From the NCBI RefSeq assembly GCF_025149465.1, contig NZ_CP102275.1:682001-746000 (forward strand): DNA of 64,000 nucleotides. The letters are read 5' to 3'. Below, in pieces: positions 18,944-28,103 of this stretch (position 1 is the first letter of the stretch; each line of letters begins with the position of its first letter). The translations under genes and the position numbers were made by a program. Origin of the DNA: Thomasclavelia spiroformis DSM 1552 (GTDB taxonomy: Bacteria > Bacillota_I > Bacilli_A > Erysipelotrichales > Coprobacillaceae). A model generated the notes under the pieces. That model was not told the origin of the DNA. It saw only the letters and a program-made list of their open reading frames with translations, and did no database searches.

Positions 18944-21214
18944 TTAATTTTCTACTTCCTCTTTAGCATTTTCAATAGAAGAAATTATTATCTCTAACCG
19001 TCTTATTAACATATATAAAGCTGATAATGATACCTTAAACGCAAAAAACATTGATTCTCCAGAAAGATACTCTCTTCCATGAATACATTCATTTCTAATA
19101 TTAAGAGAGTTGCCATTATACATATAATGATATATAAATAATAAATCAGGTACAACTTCAAAACTCTGCGTTTCAAGATAAGCCTTTTCTAATATTAATC
19201 GTAATATAGAACTTGGATCTTTACTTTGCATAAAATGCTTTTCATCTTCCTTAAATGGAAAAATATTATAGATTTTTCCTATTTTTTTTATCATAATCTC
19301 AATTATAGGAAATAATTGTGTTAAATGAGCAAGCTGTATATTTTCTTCATAATCTATTAACGTAAAATCATCTTTTAATTTTTTTCTTACAATATCATAA
19401 AGTTCTTTTGTTTTATTAAAGAAACCAAAAGCAAATCTCGCATTTTGTGTCATTCTTCTGTGGAATTCTTTAACATATTTTTCAGTATCCAAAATATTTA
19501 AAAACCTATAGCCATAATCTTTTTTTATATTTTCAATTATTGTAGTTGTTAATCTATCAACATCATGTTTTTCAATATCAAAAGTCAATTTTTCATCTAT
19601 AGGAAAAGTTTTATCTAAAGAAACTCTTCCTATCATAGCACTTAAAGGATTACTAGATATAGATTCCATGTTTTCTATATATTGTTGTGTTTGTGTAATA
19701 ACACATATATTTGCTAAAGAAAAAATATTATCTAATACATTTTTATTAAATAATTCTATTACTTCCGTCTTCATTTCAATCTCATGACTAATACTATGTA
19801 ATTTAGAAACACAAAAATCATAATATTGTTTTTCCCATAATTCTTGAATGCGTATCATTTCATATTTTATATATTCTTTATCAATATTAGAATTACCATT
19901 AAGTCTTGTTAAAAATAACATATAATTGATGAACAAGGAAGCACATAAAATATCATCAGAAGATATAATATATTTATCAAACATTTGACTATTTTTTACT
20001 AAATATTTATTATTGATTGATTTAACATTATCCTTATCTAATAAATATTTCGAATAACTGTAAACATCAGATATTGAATCCAAATAAGTAAAACAACTTT
20101 GATAATATTCCTTTAAAATTCTTCTTTGTTTTTTAGTTAAAGATATTTTATGTCTATCTAATGTCATAATTTCGTCTATGTCTTCAATCGACGAAAGTTT
20201 AAGGAAAAAATCTTTTACTTTTGAGCTATTTAAATATTTGTCTTCAACTAAACAAGCAATAATGTTAAATGATGAGTTATTATACTTTTCTACAACAGTA
20301 GTAGAGTTATCGTAATTTTCGATAAACAATCCAATGTGTCTATCTATTGTTGTTTTAGAAGGCATAGCTCCAAACATCATATATCTAACAGATTCAATTA
20401 TAAAATCAGAAATATCATTACTAAAGTATTTCTGCATTTCTTCTAATCTTTTCTCAGTCCATTGTTTATAATCAGGAGTAGTAGAATCACCTGAAGAGAA
20501 CAATGGGATAATTTTCCTGTCTTCGAAGCTAATACTCAACATATCTAAAATATAATTTTCTTCCCAAGTAATATTGGCTGGTCTTTCAATTCTATTAAAA
20601 TCAAATGCATCAACTTGGATTATTTTATCTCGACAACTTTCAAGAAAAGTTGTATCAGCAGGATAAACTATTGAATTAACGTTATCACTAAATATTCTTT
20701 TAATCTCGTCCAGTTTTTCTATGTTTATGGTTTCAAAAAATTGTAAAATTTCTTCCTCATACAAACACAAAGAATCCATTTTTAATAATAATGACATATT
20801 TTTTTGAGTTAAAAGACTTAGATCAAATAAATATTCCGTTTCATTATCTTGATTCTCAAGTTTTGTTATCCAAACAATCAAAAAAAGAGCTTTTGCAAAA
20901 TTACTACTGATTATATCATCGATTTCATTTTTATCTCTTTTACCTAAATAGAACTCAACAATAACGAATACTTCTTGAAATATAAAATTTTTAAACTCTA
21001 TATTATTAGGAGTACATTCAACAATATTGACAAAATAAGAAAAAACCTTAGATATAATTGGTTTTTGTGTTAAAAATTCATCGAAAGAATTAATATCATT
21101 TATTTCAAATTTTTCTTGAATTAAATCAACAAAAAATTGCCATTCTTTTGAACGATTAAGATAGTTTTCATAAAATTTTACACGTTCTTCATGGCCCAAA
21201 TAATTATTAGCCAT
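18944..21214 (-). CDS. Large DUF4209-type protein with RNxxxHG (HEPN-like) motif
   Basis: A 756-residue, largely helical, soluble protein with no signal peptide or membrane segment. Near the C-terminus it carries RNECIHG (R707 to G713), the RNxxxHG signature I associate with DUF4209; this also fits the R-x4-H ribonuclease motif of HEPN domains and is followed by a long helix, as in HEPN folds. The N-terminal ~650 residues are not recognised. The start at 21214 follows AAAAGGAGTGATG. It is a lone minus-strand gene between core rRNA-modification and mobile-element debris, the setting of many phage-defence genes. A toxic RNase or defence role is inference only; the motif is seen, the activity is not shown. 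Confidence 0.65.
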   Translation of the reverse strand: MANNYLGHEERVKFYENYLNRSKEWQFFVDLIQEKFEINDINSFDEFLTQKPIISKVFSYFVNIVECTPNNIEFKNFIFQEVFVIVEFYLGKRDKNEIDDIISSNFAKALFLIVWITKLENQDNETEYLFDLSLLTQKNMSLLLKMDSLCLYEEEILQFFETINIEKLDEIKRIFSDNVNSIVYPADTTFLESCRDKIIQVDAFDFNRIERPANITWEENYILDMLSISFEDRKIIPLFSSGDSTTPDYKQWTEKRLEEMQKYFSNDISDFIIESVRYMMFGAMPSKTTIDRHIGLFIENYDNSTTVVEKYNNSSFNIIACLVEDKYLNSSKVKDFFLKLSSIEDIDEIMTLDRHKISLTKKQRRILKEYYQSCFTYLDSISDVYSYSKYLLDKDNVKSINNKYLVKNSQMFDKYIISSDDILCASLFINYMLFLTRLNGNSNIDKEYIKYEMIRIQELWEKQYYDFCVSKLHSISHEIEMKTEVIELFNKNVLDNIFSLANICVITQTQQYIENMESISSNPLSAMIGRVSLDKTFPIDEKLTFDIEKHDVDRLTTTIIENIKKDYGYRFLNILDTEKYVKEFHRRMTQNARFAFGFFNKTKELYDIVRKKLKDDFTLIDYEENIQLAHLTQLFPIIEIMIKKIGKIYNIFPFKEDEKHFMQSKDPSSILRLILEKAYLETQSFEVVPDLLFIYHYMYNGNSLNIRNECIHGREYLSGESMFFAFKVSLSALYMLIRRLEIIISSIENAKEEVEN

Positions 21215-21425
21215 ATAGCATCACTCCTTTTGCTTATTTTTAATAATTATATCAAATCCAGAAAACTCAATATAGTATTTTGATAATTACAGTGCATTTT
21301 TTGATCTATTGATTTTCGATATTATATGATTATATAATTCAATTATAAGTTATTTGATTTCTGATTTGCTCAGAATCTCTCATTTAGGAAGTATAGATTA
21401 ATAAGTCATATTTTAAAAATTAGGA

Positions 21426-21472
21426 ATGAAACAACACAGGCGGATCCTTTTTGTCTTTTTTGTTGTTTCAAA
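21426..21472 (+). other. Hairpin upstream of the broken ArdC-like gene
   Basis: GAAACAACA at 21427-21435 can pair with TGTTGTTTC near 21461-21469, enclosing GCGGATCC and a T-rich stretch. It lies just upstream of the ATG at 21490 and could be a leader or terminator from the mobile element this gene came from. Confidence 0.4.
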
Positions 21473-22170
21473 AAAGAGGAACAATTATTATGGTAAAATC
21501 AAATTATTATACAACAGTTGCTCAAAAAAGAAAATATGGATAACATCCTTAATTATTTAGAACAAGGTGTAAGAGATACTTTTAATACTGAGCTATATAA
21601 AAAATATCTTCAAGTTTGCACTGTATATCTATACAGTTTAAACAACATTATTTTAATTCTTACACAATTCCCTCAAGCATATATTATTAAGTCGTATGTA
21701 GATTGGAAGAAGTGTAATGCTAGTGTAAAGAAAAATGGAAAAGAGAACAAGGTTATTATACCTAGACTTTATCAGATAGATAAGGAAGTTATTACTAAAG
21801 ATGAAGATGATAATGAAACTTTAGAAACTATAACTATTGATCGCTGTGGATTTACAATAGGATATGTTTTTGATATTACTCAAACAACATTAGAGAAAAC
21901 TCCTACACTAGCACAGGAATTAACTGCTGATTCAAATTATATACAAGATATATTAGACAATTTAATCTTGTCTGATAAAACCATTAAATATAATGAAAAA
22001 TTAGCAAACACTCAGGTAACCGGATATTATGATCCTAAGAACAATACTATCTGTTTAAGAACTGATATGGCATCAAGCTAAAAGTTGAAAACACTAATTC
22101 ACGAATCAGCACACAGACTTCTTCACAAGAATATACATGATTGGATTGTCAACACTTTTTTGGACAATTT

Positions 22171-22965
22171 CTATGAGAACATCCTAAATTCAACTGGTGT
22201 CTTATAGCCAAGTGAACCATGTATCCTCACATTATTATACCAGTTTACATAATCAAATAATTCTAGTTCCAGTTCTTCAAAACTTTCAAACCTTTTATTA
22301 AATGCAAACTCTGTTTTTATAATTTTATATGTTGCTTCAGCAACTGCATTATCATACGGACATCCTTTAGCACTTAATGACCTGTTTATATTAAATGCCT
22401 TTAATGCATTTTCAATATCTTCATTTTTGAATTCATTTCCTCGATCACTGTGAAACAAATCTATTTTTCGTAAATCATATTTTATTGAATAGAGTGCTTT
22501 TTCTACTAACTTGGCATTTTTATTCTTACTGGCTGCATATCCTACAATCTCTCTGTTATATAGATCTAACATAAGACATATATAATTCCATTTTCCATCC
22601 ACATTAACATACGTCAGATCACTAACTACTACCTTCATTCTCTCTTTTTGATTAAAATTACGATTGAGTCTATTTTCTATATTATCATTATTACATGCTG
22701 CGTGATGTACTTTATACTGTTTAACTGTATAGCTTGATACTAAGCCATTTTCCTGCATAATACGTCTAATTCTTCTTTTACTGACAATATGGCCCAGTTT
22801 AGCCAATTCTATTTTAATCTTTCTTGAACCATAGTTGTTTCGACTGTTTTTAAATATTTCTTTTACTAAAGCAGTCAGATAATGATCATTGGATTTTTTC
22901 TTATTTAATTTATTATTACGATTATAATATAATGATGATCTAGGTATATCTAGTAATTTACACAT
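22171..22965 (-). CDS. IS3-family transposase OrfB (DDE integrase)
   Basis: Catalytic half of the transposase. The rve-type DDE core is visible: D in SDLTYV, D in HSDRGNEF and E in NAVAEATYK, with 35 residues between the second Asp and the Glu, the IS3 spacing. An HTH_21-like N-terminus precedes it (LDIPRSSLYY). The coding frame is open upstream of the first ATG (ADKYPVSAMCKLLD) as far as the orfA stop, so it is normally made as an OrfAB fusion by a -1 shift near the A-run at the end of orfA. It looks intact. Confidence 0.9.
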   Translation of the reverse strand: MCKLLDIPRSSLYYNRNNKLNKKKSNDHYLTALVKEIFKNSRNNYGSRKIKIELAKLGHIVSKRRIRRIMQENGLVSSYTVKQYKVHHAACNNDNIENRLNRNFNQKERMKVVVSDLTYVNVDGKWNYICLMLDLYNREIVGYAASKNKNAKLVEKALYSIKYDLRKIDLFHSDRGNEFKNEDIENALKAFNINRSLSAKGCPYDNAVAEATYKIIKTEFAFNKRFESFEELELELFDYVNWYNNVRIHGSLGYKTPVEFRMFS

Positions 22966-23006
22966 TGCGCTGACCGGATATTTATCTGCATTGGAAATGA
23001 TAACAT

Positions 23007-23288
23007 TTATTTTCGTCCCATGATCAGCGCTGCTTGCTTTAAAATATCATTTTCCATCTTCAGTCGCTGATTTTCCTTGCGGAGTCTGATTAGTTCTTTT
23101 TCTTCATCACTGCGGTTGTCCTCGACATGGAACGAACCAGTATTATTGTACTTTTTGATCCATGAAGATAAAGCAGATGGAGTCAGTTCATATTCACGAA
23201 CCAGCTCAGCTCTTGGTTTTCCGCTGTTGTATAATTCGACCATTTTCTGTTTAAATTCATCACTGTAAGTTCTTCTTTCTCTTGCCAT
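23007..23288 (-). CDS. IS3-family OrfA (HTH and leucine zipper)
   Basis: The 93-residue DNA-binding half: HTH (YSDEFKQKMVELYNSGKP) followed by a coiled-coil segment (ELIRLRKENQRLKMEND) used for multimerisation. It ends MGRK stop, with CGAAAATAA at the overlap where a -1 frameshift would join it to orfB. Confidence 0.88.
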   Translation of the reverse strand: MARERRTYSDEFKQKMVELYNSGKPRAELVREYELTPSALSSWIKKYNNTGSFHVEDNRSDEEKELIRLRKENQRLKMENDILKQAALIMGRK

Positions 23289-23568
23289 TTCAGATTACCT
23301 CATTTCTTGATTTTCTATTGTAACAGTTCTCTTAAAAACTGTCCAATTTAGTGTAACCTATCCAGATATTAATAGAAGAAAGGCTGAGGTAGAAGCCGAG
23401 TCTTATGCGTATGTAGTTTCGTATCAACTTGGTCTTGATACCTTAAGTTATTCATTTGGATATGTAGCATCATATTCAAATGGAAAACTACAAACATTGA
23501 ATACTAGTCTTGAGCGTATTAAAAATACTAGCCAAGCTATCCTAAGCTGGATAATCAGCGCCTTTTAA

Positions 23569-23833
23569 TTGAAAGAGCATTCTTTAGATCAAAGATCTTA
23601 ATATGTTTTTTTATGAATTACCTAAGAAATTGATTTGAGTATATCATTTTCTATTAGCCTTAGGCTTTTGGCTAATTAGATAATAAAGTAGACCACTTAC
23701 TTCTTAACTGTAGGATTTTTATAGGGATTACTGCGCCATTTTTAATACGTATTATTCTACTAATACTTATATAAAACACATTAATAAAATAATATGTATT
23801 AAAAATATTATTGCGTAAAAGAAGATGAATTTA
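23569..23833. other. Intergenic stretch with a hairpin, no gene seen
   Basis: Downstream of the broken ArdC-like gene. Around 23655-23680 ATTAGCC can pair with GGCTAAT, a terminator-like stem without a long T run. The long inverted repeat at 23738-23806 is listed separately. Confidence 0.4.
23738..23806. repeat. Long inverted repeat (19-bp arms, 31-base spacer)
   Basis: Arm 23738-23756 (ATTTTTAATACGTATTATT) and arm 23788-23806 are reverse complements with one mismatch. It lies directly before two recombinase-like gene fragments. It could be a recombinase site, an oriT-like structure or the end of a lost element; no function is shown. Confidence 0.5.
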
Positions 23834-23941
23834 ATGGCAAGAAAACAAAACATAAAATTCCTAATGAAGCAAGAACTAAATAAGATGCAAGCATTTGGAA
23901 AATCGAAATATCAGGATCAATTAATTCTTTATATTTTTTGA
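23834..23941 (+). pseudogene. 35-codon fragment resembling the N-terminus of a plasmid-type tyrosine recombinase
   Basis: Short frame MARKQNIKFLMKQELNKM then FGKSKYQDQLI, ending in TGA. The FGxSKxxD pattern near the N-terminus resembles integrase-like proteins of conjugative elements as I recall them, but the fragment is too short to be certain. It stops where the decayed RIT remnant begins. Confidence 0.35.
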
Positions 23942-24425
23942 TGTATAGTACACTAAATAACTAATGCTAACCTGTTTATAAGGAGGATAGCATTATGAAT
24001 AATTTAGCTTATTTATCTAAAGAACGCTTAGCTTTCTTGAGGAAAAATCAATATAAAGAATCAACACTAGCTAAGTACAGAAGAGGGTTAAATGTTTTAA
24101 AATGTTTTTGTGAAAATCAAGTCAGTGAGGAATATACTCTAGAATTGAGAAATGCATACGTTGCTGATATTTATATCAATGGTCATTTTAGTACGCATCG
24201 ATATCTTGATAGAGGTCGTCTAACACGATTTCTAAACTTTTAGTTGGAACATGATTATTTCGATTATCTATTAAAAAGGGGAAAAAATATGATGATGATA
24301 TAATAAGATTTCAAGGCGAATATGAGGCATATAAAAATTATATATGACAGGAATATCAAAGAATTGACCAAACATAATTATAGTTATTATGCTAATATTT
24401 TCTAGCATCAAATTTAGGAAATTTG
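23942..24425 (+). pseudogene. Decayed ritA (tyrosine recombinase) remnant, first copy
   Basis: From the ATG at 23995 the frame reads MNNLAYLSKERLAFLRKN to RLTRFLNF and stops at 24243. DNA similarity to the second copy at 47014-47420 continues through about 24420 with small indels. The ribosome site and leader (AAGGAGGATAGCATT) also match, as does part of the element edge (GTATAGTA at 23944-23951). Only the N-terminal SAM-like core-binding part of the recombinase remains; the catalytic domain, RitB and RitC are absent. So an older RIT copy once sat here. Confidence 0.8.
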
Positions 24426-24777
24426 AACATTCTTACAATATCTTACACTGTTCTCCCATAGTGGATGAATACTTACCCTTTTAATATATCTACCACAAAG
24501 GAAAAATTTATCATATCATTTAACTGTCTTTAAAAATTATTCTTTGAAATTAAGATATCATATAATTCTGTATGTTGATTAAAATTTAATCCTAGTTGTT
24601 TATCTGATTTTATCATTTGCATCATTTTTTTTGTATATGTATTATTAAATTGTATACACATAATTTTACATTCTGGATATTTTTTGATATTGCTATCCCT
24701 GTTATTGTCTATTTTGATGTAAAAAAAGCATATAAAAAATATGAAAGTGACAACTTATGAATTTAATTTTTAAATCG
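24426..24777. other. Intergenic stretch with a possible minus-strand gene remnant
   Basis: No intact gene. On the minus strand about 24530-24700 reads as an open tail, KKYPECKIMCIQFNN then LNFNQHTELYDILISK and a stop, with no clear start. It may be the C-terminus of a lost gene; family not recognised. Confidence 0.3.
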
Positions 24778-24816
24778 TCATCTGCACATTTGTATATATT
24801 GTGCAGATGATTTTTT
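24778..24816 (+). terminator. Strong intrinsic terminator
   Basis: TCATCTGCACA (24778-24788) pairs with TGTGCAGATGA (24800-24810), then T6. There is no intact plus-strand gene directly upstream, so it probably ended a lost transcript of the island. Confidence 0.8.
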
Positions 24817-24926
24817 ATAAGTACATTTTAATTTATCAAATGTCAGGATTTTTTTAGATTTAAACAAGATTTAATTATATTAATATGTTATTTATAATAA
24901 AATGATTTTTTAAAAGTAAAATAAAG

Positions 24927-24985
24927 TATAATTAAGATATATTTATTAGTTGCAACTGCTAGTTGCGCTAATTGTCTAGTTAAAT
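24927..24985 (+). promoter_or_regulatory. Promoter with repeated operator-like sites before the XRE regulator
   Basis: TATAAT at 24927-24932 is followed by direct repeats TAGTTGC at 24947-24953 and 24960-24966 (13-bp period) and a related TAGTTAA at 24977, with the small palindrome GTTGCAAC between. Repeats just downstream of the -10 suggest autorepression by the XRE protein. Confidence 0.45.
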
Positions 24986-25041
24986 TGGTAGTAAGTAACT
25001 AGAAAATGGGCTATATTTATTTTGTAAATAGATTGGAGGTA

Positions 25042-26013
25042 ATGAATGTGATATTAGCAGATAAAATTATTGAACTTAGAAAAAAGAATGGGTGGTCACA
25101 AGAACAGTTAGCTCAAAAGTTAAATGTAACTAGACAATCAATATCAAAATGGGAAGGCGAACAATCTGTTCCTGATTTACAAAAAATTATTTTATTAAGT
25201 GAGATATTTGGAGTAACTACAGATTATTTAATTAAAGATGAAATTGAAGAAGAAGAGTTTTTAAATGAAGATGTTGATTTAAAAGTAAGAAAAGTTACCT
25301 TAACGGAAGCCAAAGAATTTTTAAATATAAAGCATACAAGTGCCAAGTTAATGTCATTAGGAGTTTTTCTTTGTATTATTTCACCTGTTTGTTTATTTAT
25401 TTTATTAAGTTTGGGTGATAAGATAATAGCTGGAAATATTGCTACAGCAGTAGGATTAAGCGTTTTATTAATTTTGGTTGCGATTGCTACTGGGATATTT
25501 ATATATTGTGAAGAAAAGACTAAGAAATTTGATTATTTAGAAAATGAATTATTTGATACAGAATATGGGGTAAAGGGAGTAGTAAGTCAATTAAAAAAAG
25601 AATATCATGATACTTATGTTAAATATAATATTTTAGGGACGATTATTTGTATTTTATCGGTACTACCATTATTTTTAGGTATTGTTGTTTTAGATGATGA
25701 GTTGTTTATTTTAAAAATGGTTGCAATATTATTAATATTAGTAGGATTAGGAGTTAATTTTTTTGTAATTGCTAGTATTAATTATGAAAGCATGAATTTA
25801 CTTTTAAAAGAAAACTGTCAAAATAGTAAACTAAGTAAAAATAAAAAAATCAAAGATACTATTAGCAGCGTTTATTGGCTTTTGTCTTTAACAATATATT
25901 TGGGATATAGTTTAGTAAGTAATGATTGGGGACATAGTTGGATTATTTGGCCAATAGCTGGGGTTTTGTTTGCAATAGTAGCGGTTATTATTAATATTTT
26001 ATTTGAGGATTGA
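25042..26013 (+). CDS. XRE-family regulator with six-helix membrane domain
   Basis: A DNA-binding HTH_3 domain (about 5-60, NGWSQEQLAQKLNVTRQSIS) joined by an acidic linker to about six membrane helices in three pairs (from ~105 to the end). Such fusions are thought to regulate membrane-linked stress responses; the signal is unknown. The start is ATG 25042 or GTG 25048; GGAGG at 25035-25039 fits GTG better by spacing, while the upstream ATG at 25006 lacks a site. Its stop overlaps the start region of the next gene. Confidence 0.8.
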   Translation: MNVILADKIIELRKKNGWSQEQLAQKLNVTRQSISKWEGEQSVPDLQKIILLSEIFGVTTDYLIKDEIEEEEFLNEDVDLKVRKVTLTEAKEFLNIKHTSAKLMSLGVFLCIISPVCLFILLSLGDKIIAGNIATAVGLSVLLILVAIATGIFIYCEEKTKKFDYLENELFDTEYGVKGVVSQLKKEYHDTYVKYNILGTIICILSVLPLFLGIVVLDDELFILKMVAILLILVGLGVNFFVIASINYESMNLLLKENCQNSKLSKNKKIKDTISSVYWLLSLTIYLGYSLVSNDWGHSWIIWPIAGVLFAIVAVIINILFED

Positions 26014-26014
26014 G

Positions 26015-26722
26015 GTGATAGTTATTAAAGATTTATACTATGTTTTAATGTGTTGTAATTTAGGTAATGTAAATAAATGTAAAAATTTGATTAAATCAAG
26101 TCGAATTAGAGTTAATAATCAAATTATTAAAGATATAAGATATCAAGTTGATATTGATGATGTTATTGTTTTTGATGGTGTTGAGTTAAAATGGCCATTT
26201 GTTTATTACATGTTAAATAAACCTAAAGGATATATTTGTGCTAATCATGATAAAAAATATAAATGTGTAATTGATTTAATCGGTCGAGATGATTGTTATT
26301 GTTTAGGAAGATTAGATATTGATACAACCGGTTTATTGTTAATTACAAATGATAAAACATTATCAAAAAGATTATTATTACCTGAAAATCATATTGATAA
26401 AAAATATTATGTCACAGTTAAAAATAAATTAACTGATGATTTAATTGAAATATTTAATAACGGAATTATAATAGATCAAAAAGTAAAGTGTAAACCAAGT
26501 TATTTAGAAATAATTGATGATTATCACTGTTATCTTACTATTAATGAGGGTCGCTATCATCAGATCAAAAAAATGTTTTTATCATGTAATAACAAAGTAT
26601 TAGAATTAAAAAGAGTTATGTTTGCTTCAATAAATTTAGATAATAATCTATCATTGGCAAATTATCGAAAACTAAATAATCAAGAAATTAAACAACTTAT
26701 TACAATAAATAATACAAAATAA
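26015..26722 (+). CDS. RsuA/RluB-family pseudouridine synthase
   Basis: About 235 residues: S4 RNA-binding domain (about 1-58) followed by the catalytic domain with GRLDIDTTGLLL, whose second Asp (IDTTG) is the catalytic one, and YHQIKKM. The target uridine cannot be told from sequence; RsuA-like (16S) is most similar in layout. The start is uncertain: GTG 26015 with GAGGATTGAGG ahead is preferred to TTG 26003. It is a second, more diverged paralogue of rluB at 57305. It is translationally coupled to the upstream regulator. Confidence 0.85.
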   Translation: MIVIKDLYYVLMCCNLGNVNKCKNLIKSSRIRVNNQIIKDIRYQVDIDDVIVFDGVELKWPFVYYMLNKPKGYICANHDKKYKCVIDLIGRDDCYCLGRLDIDTTGLLLITNDKTLSKRLLLPENHIDKKYYVTVKNKLTDDLIEIFNNGIIIDQKVKCKPSYLEIIDDYHCYLTINEGRYHQIKKMFLSCNNKVLELKRVMFASINLDNNLSLANYRKLNNQEIKQLITINNTK

Positions 26723-26764
26723 TATAAAATAGGTATATAATAAAACCCATTGGGGGGATATTTA

Positions 26765-28093
26765 ATGTTATTTAGTAACCAAGATTTAAAAAAACTAATA
26801 ATTCCATTAATAATTGAACAAATACTAGTAATACTAGTTGGTTTTTCAGATACTGTAATGGTTGCAAGTGTTGGTGAAGCAGCTGTATCAGCAGTATCAT
26901 TAGTTGATGGGATTAATGTTTTATTAATCAATATTTTTTCAGCTCTTGCAACTGGAGGAGCTGTTGTTGCATCACAGTTTATTGGTCAGGGTTCAATAAA
27001 AAAAGCTCAATATTCTGCTAAGCAATTAATTTTAATTACAGCTTTACTAGCTAGTGTATTAATGATCATTATCATTATTTTTAATAGTTCTTTATTGCAA
27101 CTTATTTTTGGACATGTAGAAGCAAATGTCATGAAAAATGCTGAAATTTATTTTTTGTTTTCAGCAATTTCTTATCCTTTTATTGCTTTATATAATGCTG
27201 GGGCAGCATTATTTAGAGCGATAGGAAATTCTAAGATTTCAATGATCAATAGTGCTATTATGAATGTTATTAACATTGGATTAAATGCAGTATTTATTTT
27301 TGGTTTTAAATGGGGCGTTTTTGGAGCTGTACTGGCAACTTTAATTGCCCGAGTGGTTGCTTGTACAGTTATTTTAAAGACATTAAGTCATAAAAATAAT
27401 GAATTATATGTCAATGATTATTTACATTGGCATTTTGATTTTACTTATATCAAAAAGATTCTTACAATTGGGATTCCTTCAGGTTTAGAAAATGGAATGT
27501 TCCAATTTGGTAAGATACTAGTACAAAGTTTAATTGCTTCTTTTGGAACATATTCAATTGCAGCCAATGCTGTTTCTAATAATCTTGCACAAATGCAAAT
27601 TATTCCAGGAATGGCAATGTCGCTTGCAATGGTTACTGTAGTAGGTAGGTGTGTAGGAGCTAACGATTATAAACAGGCAAAATATTATATAAAAAAATTA
27701 ATGAAGATTACATATATTACAATGGCTGTTTTAATAACTGTATTATTGGTTTTTACGCCAATAATTTTAAAATTTTATGCTCTTTCAAAAGAAACAATTG
27801 ATTTAGCATATCAATGTATTTTTATTCATACAATTTTTGCAGCTACAATTTGGCCATTAGCATTTACTTTTCCAAATGCTTTAAGAGCTTCAAATGATGC
27901 AAAATTTACAATGATTGTTTCAGCAACTTCGATGTGGATTTTTAGATTTTGTTTTAGTTATGTTATTGGTCGATATATGGGTTATGGTTTATTAGGTGTA
28001 TGGATTGCAATGTTTATTGATTGGATAGTGCGTAGTATTTTCTTTATCTGGCGTTATCATAGTGGTAAATGGATGAATAAACAATTAGTATAA
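26765..28093 (+). CDS. MATE-family multidrug/toxin exporter
   Basis: A 442-residue inner-membrane protein with about 12 helices in two related halves, e.g. GFSDTVMVASVGEAAVSAVS in the first half and QMQIIPGMAMSLAMVTVVG in the second. Exports cationic compounds using Na+ or H+; substrate unknown. The ATG at 26765 follows a GGGGGG site 8 bases away, better than TTG 26750. TATAAT at 26733-26738 may give it its own promoter, although the run of same-strand genes suggests partial co-transcription. Confidence 0.92.
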   Translation: MLFSNQDLKKLIIPLIIEQILVILVGFSDTVMVASVGEAAVSAVSLVDGINVLLINIFSALATGGAVVASQFIGQGSIKKAQYSAKQLILITALLASVLMIIIIIFNSSLLQLIFGHVEANVMKNAEIYFLFSAISYPFIALYNAGAALFRAIGNSKISMINSAIMNVINIGLNAVFIFGFKWGVFGAVLATLIARVVACTVILKTLSHKNNELYVNDYLHWHFDFTYIKKILTIGIPSGLENGMFQFGKILVQSLIASFGTYSIAANAVSNNLAQMQIIPGMAMSLAMVTVVGRCVGANDYKQAKYYIKKLMKITYITMAVLITVLLVFTPIILKFYALSKETIDLAYQCIFIHTIFAATIWPLAFTFPNALRASNDAKFTMIVSATSMWIFRFCFSYVIGRYMGYGLLGVWIAMFIDWIVRSIFFIWRYHSGKWMNKQLV

Positions 28094-28103
28094 GGAGTAA
28101 AAA

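Larger units (their letters stand above)
22147..23358 (-). mobile_element. IS3-family insertion sequence inside the ArdC-like gene
   Basis: About 1.2 kb holding overlapping orfA and orfB on the minus strand. The ends are imperfect inverted repeats sharing ACACT, 3-4 bases, TGGACA (left 22150-22165, right 23342-23358 reversed). Exact ends and target duplication could not be fixed by eye. Flanks belong to one gene, which shows it inserted in place. Confidence 0.85.
21490..23568 (+). pseudogene. ArdC/LtrC-like antirestriction metallopeptidase gene, broken by frameshift, stop and IS3 insertion
   Basis: The intact parent would carry an ArdC-type N-terminal ssDNA-binding domain plus a zinc peptidase domain, typical of conjugative elements. 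Pieces: an ATG at 21490 opens a frame that stops after 17 codons; the main frame (21518-22081) reads NILNYLEQGVRDTF, then SYVDWKKCNASVKK, up to DMASS and TAA at 22079. The same frame continues past that stop as KLKTLIHESAHRLLH, which holds the HExxH zinc site, so the stop looks like CAA to TAA. An IS3 element interrupts the frame at about 22147. The C-terminus resumes at 23356 (YPDINRRKAEVEAES, then YQLGLDTLSYSFGY) and ends at 23568. Three independent lesions make loss of function likely. Confidence 0.8.

Noticed and set aside
24395-24425. CTAGCATCA at the end of the decayed ritA fragment as an IS3 end
   Set aside because: It resembles the right end of IS3-A and IS3-B, but the bases also align with ritA sequence in the second copy, so chance is the simpler explanation.
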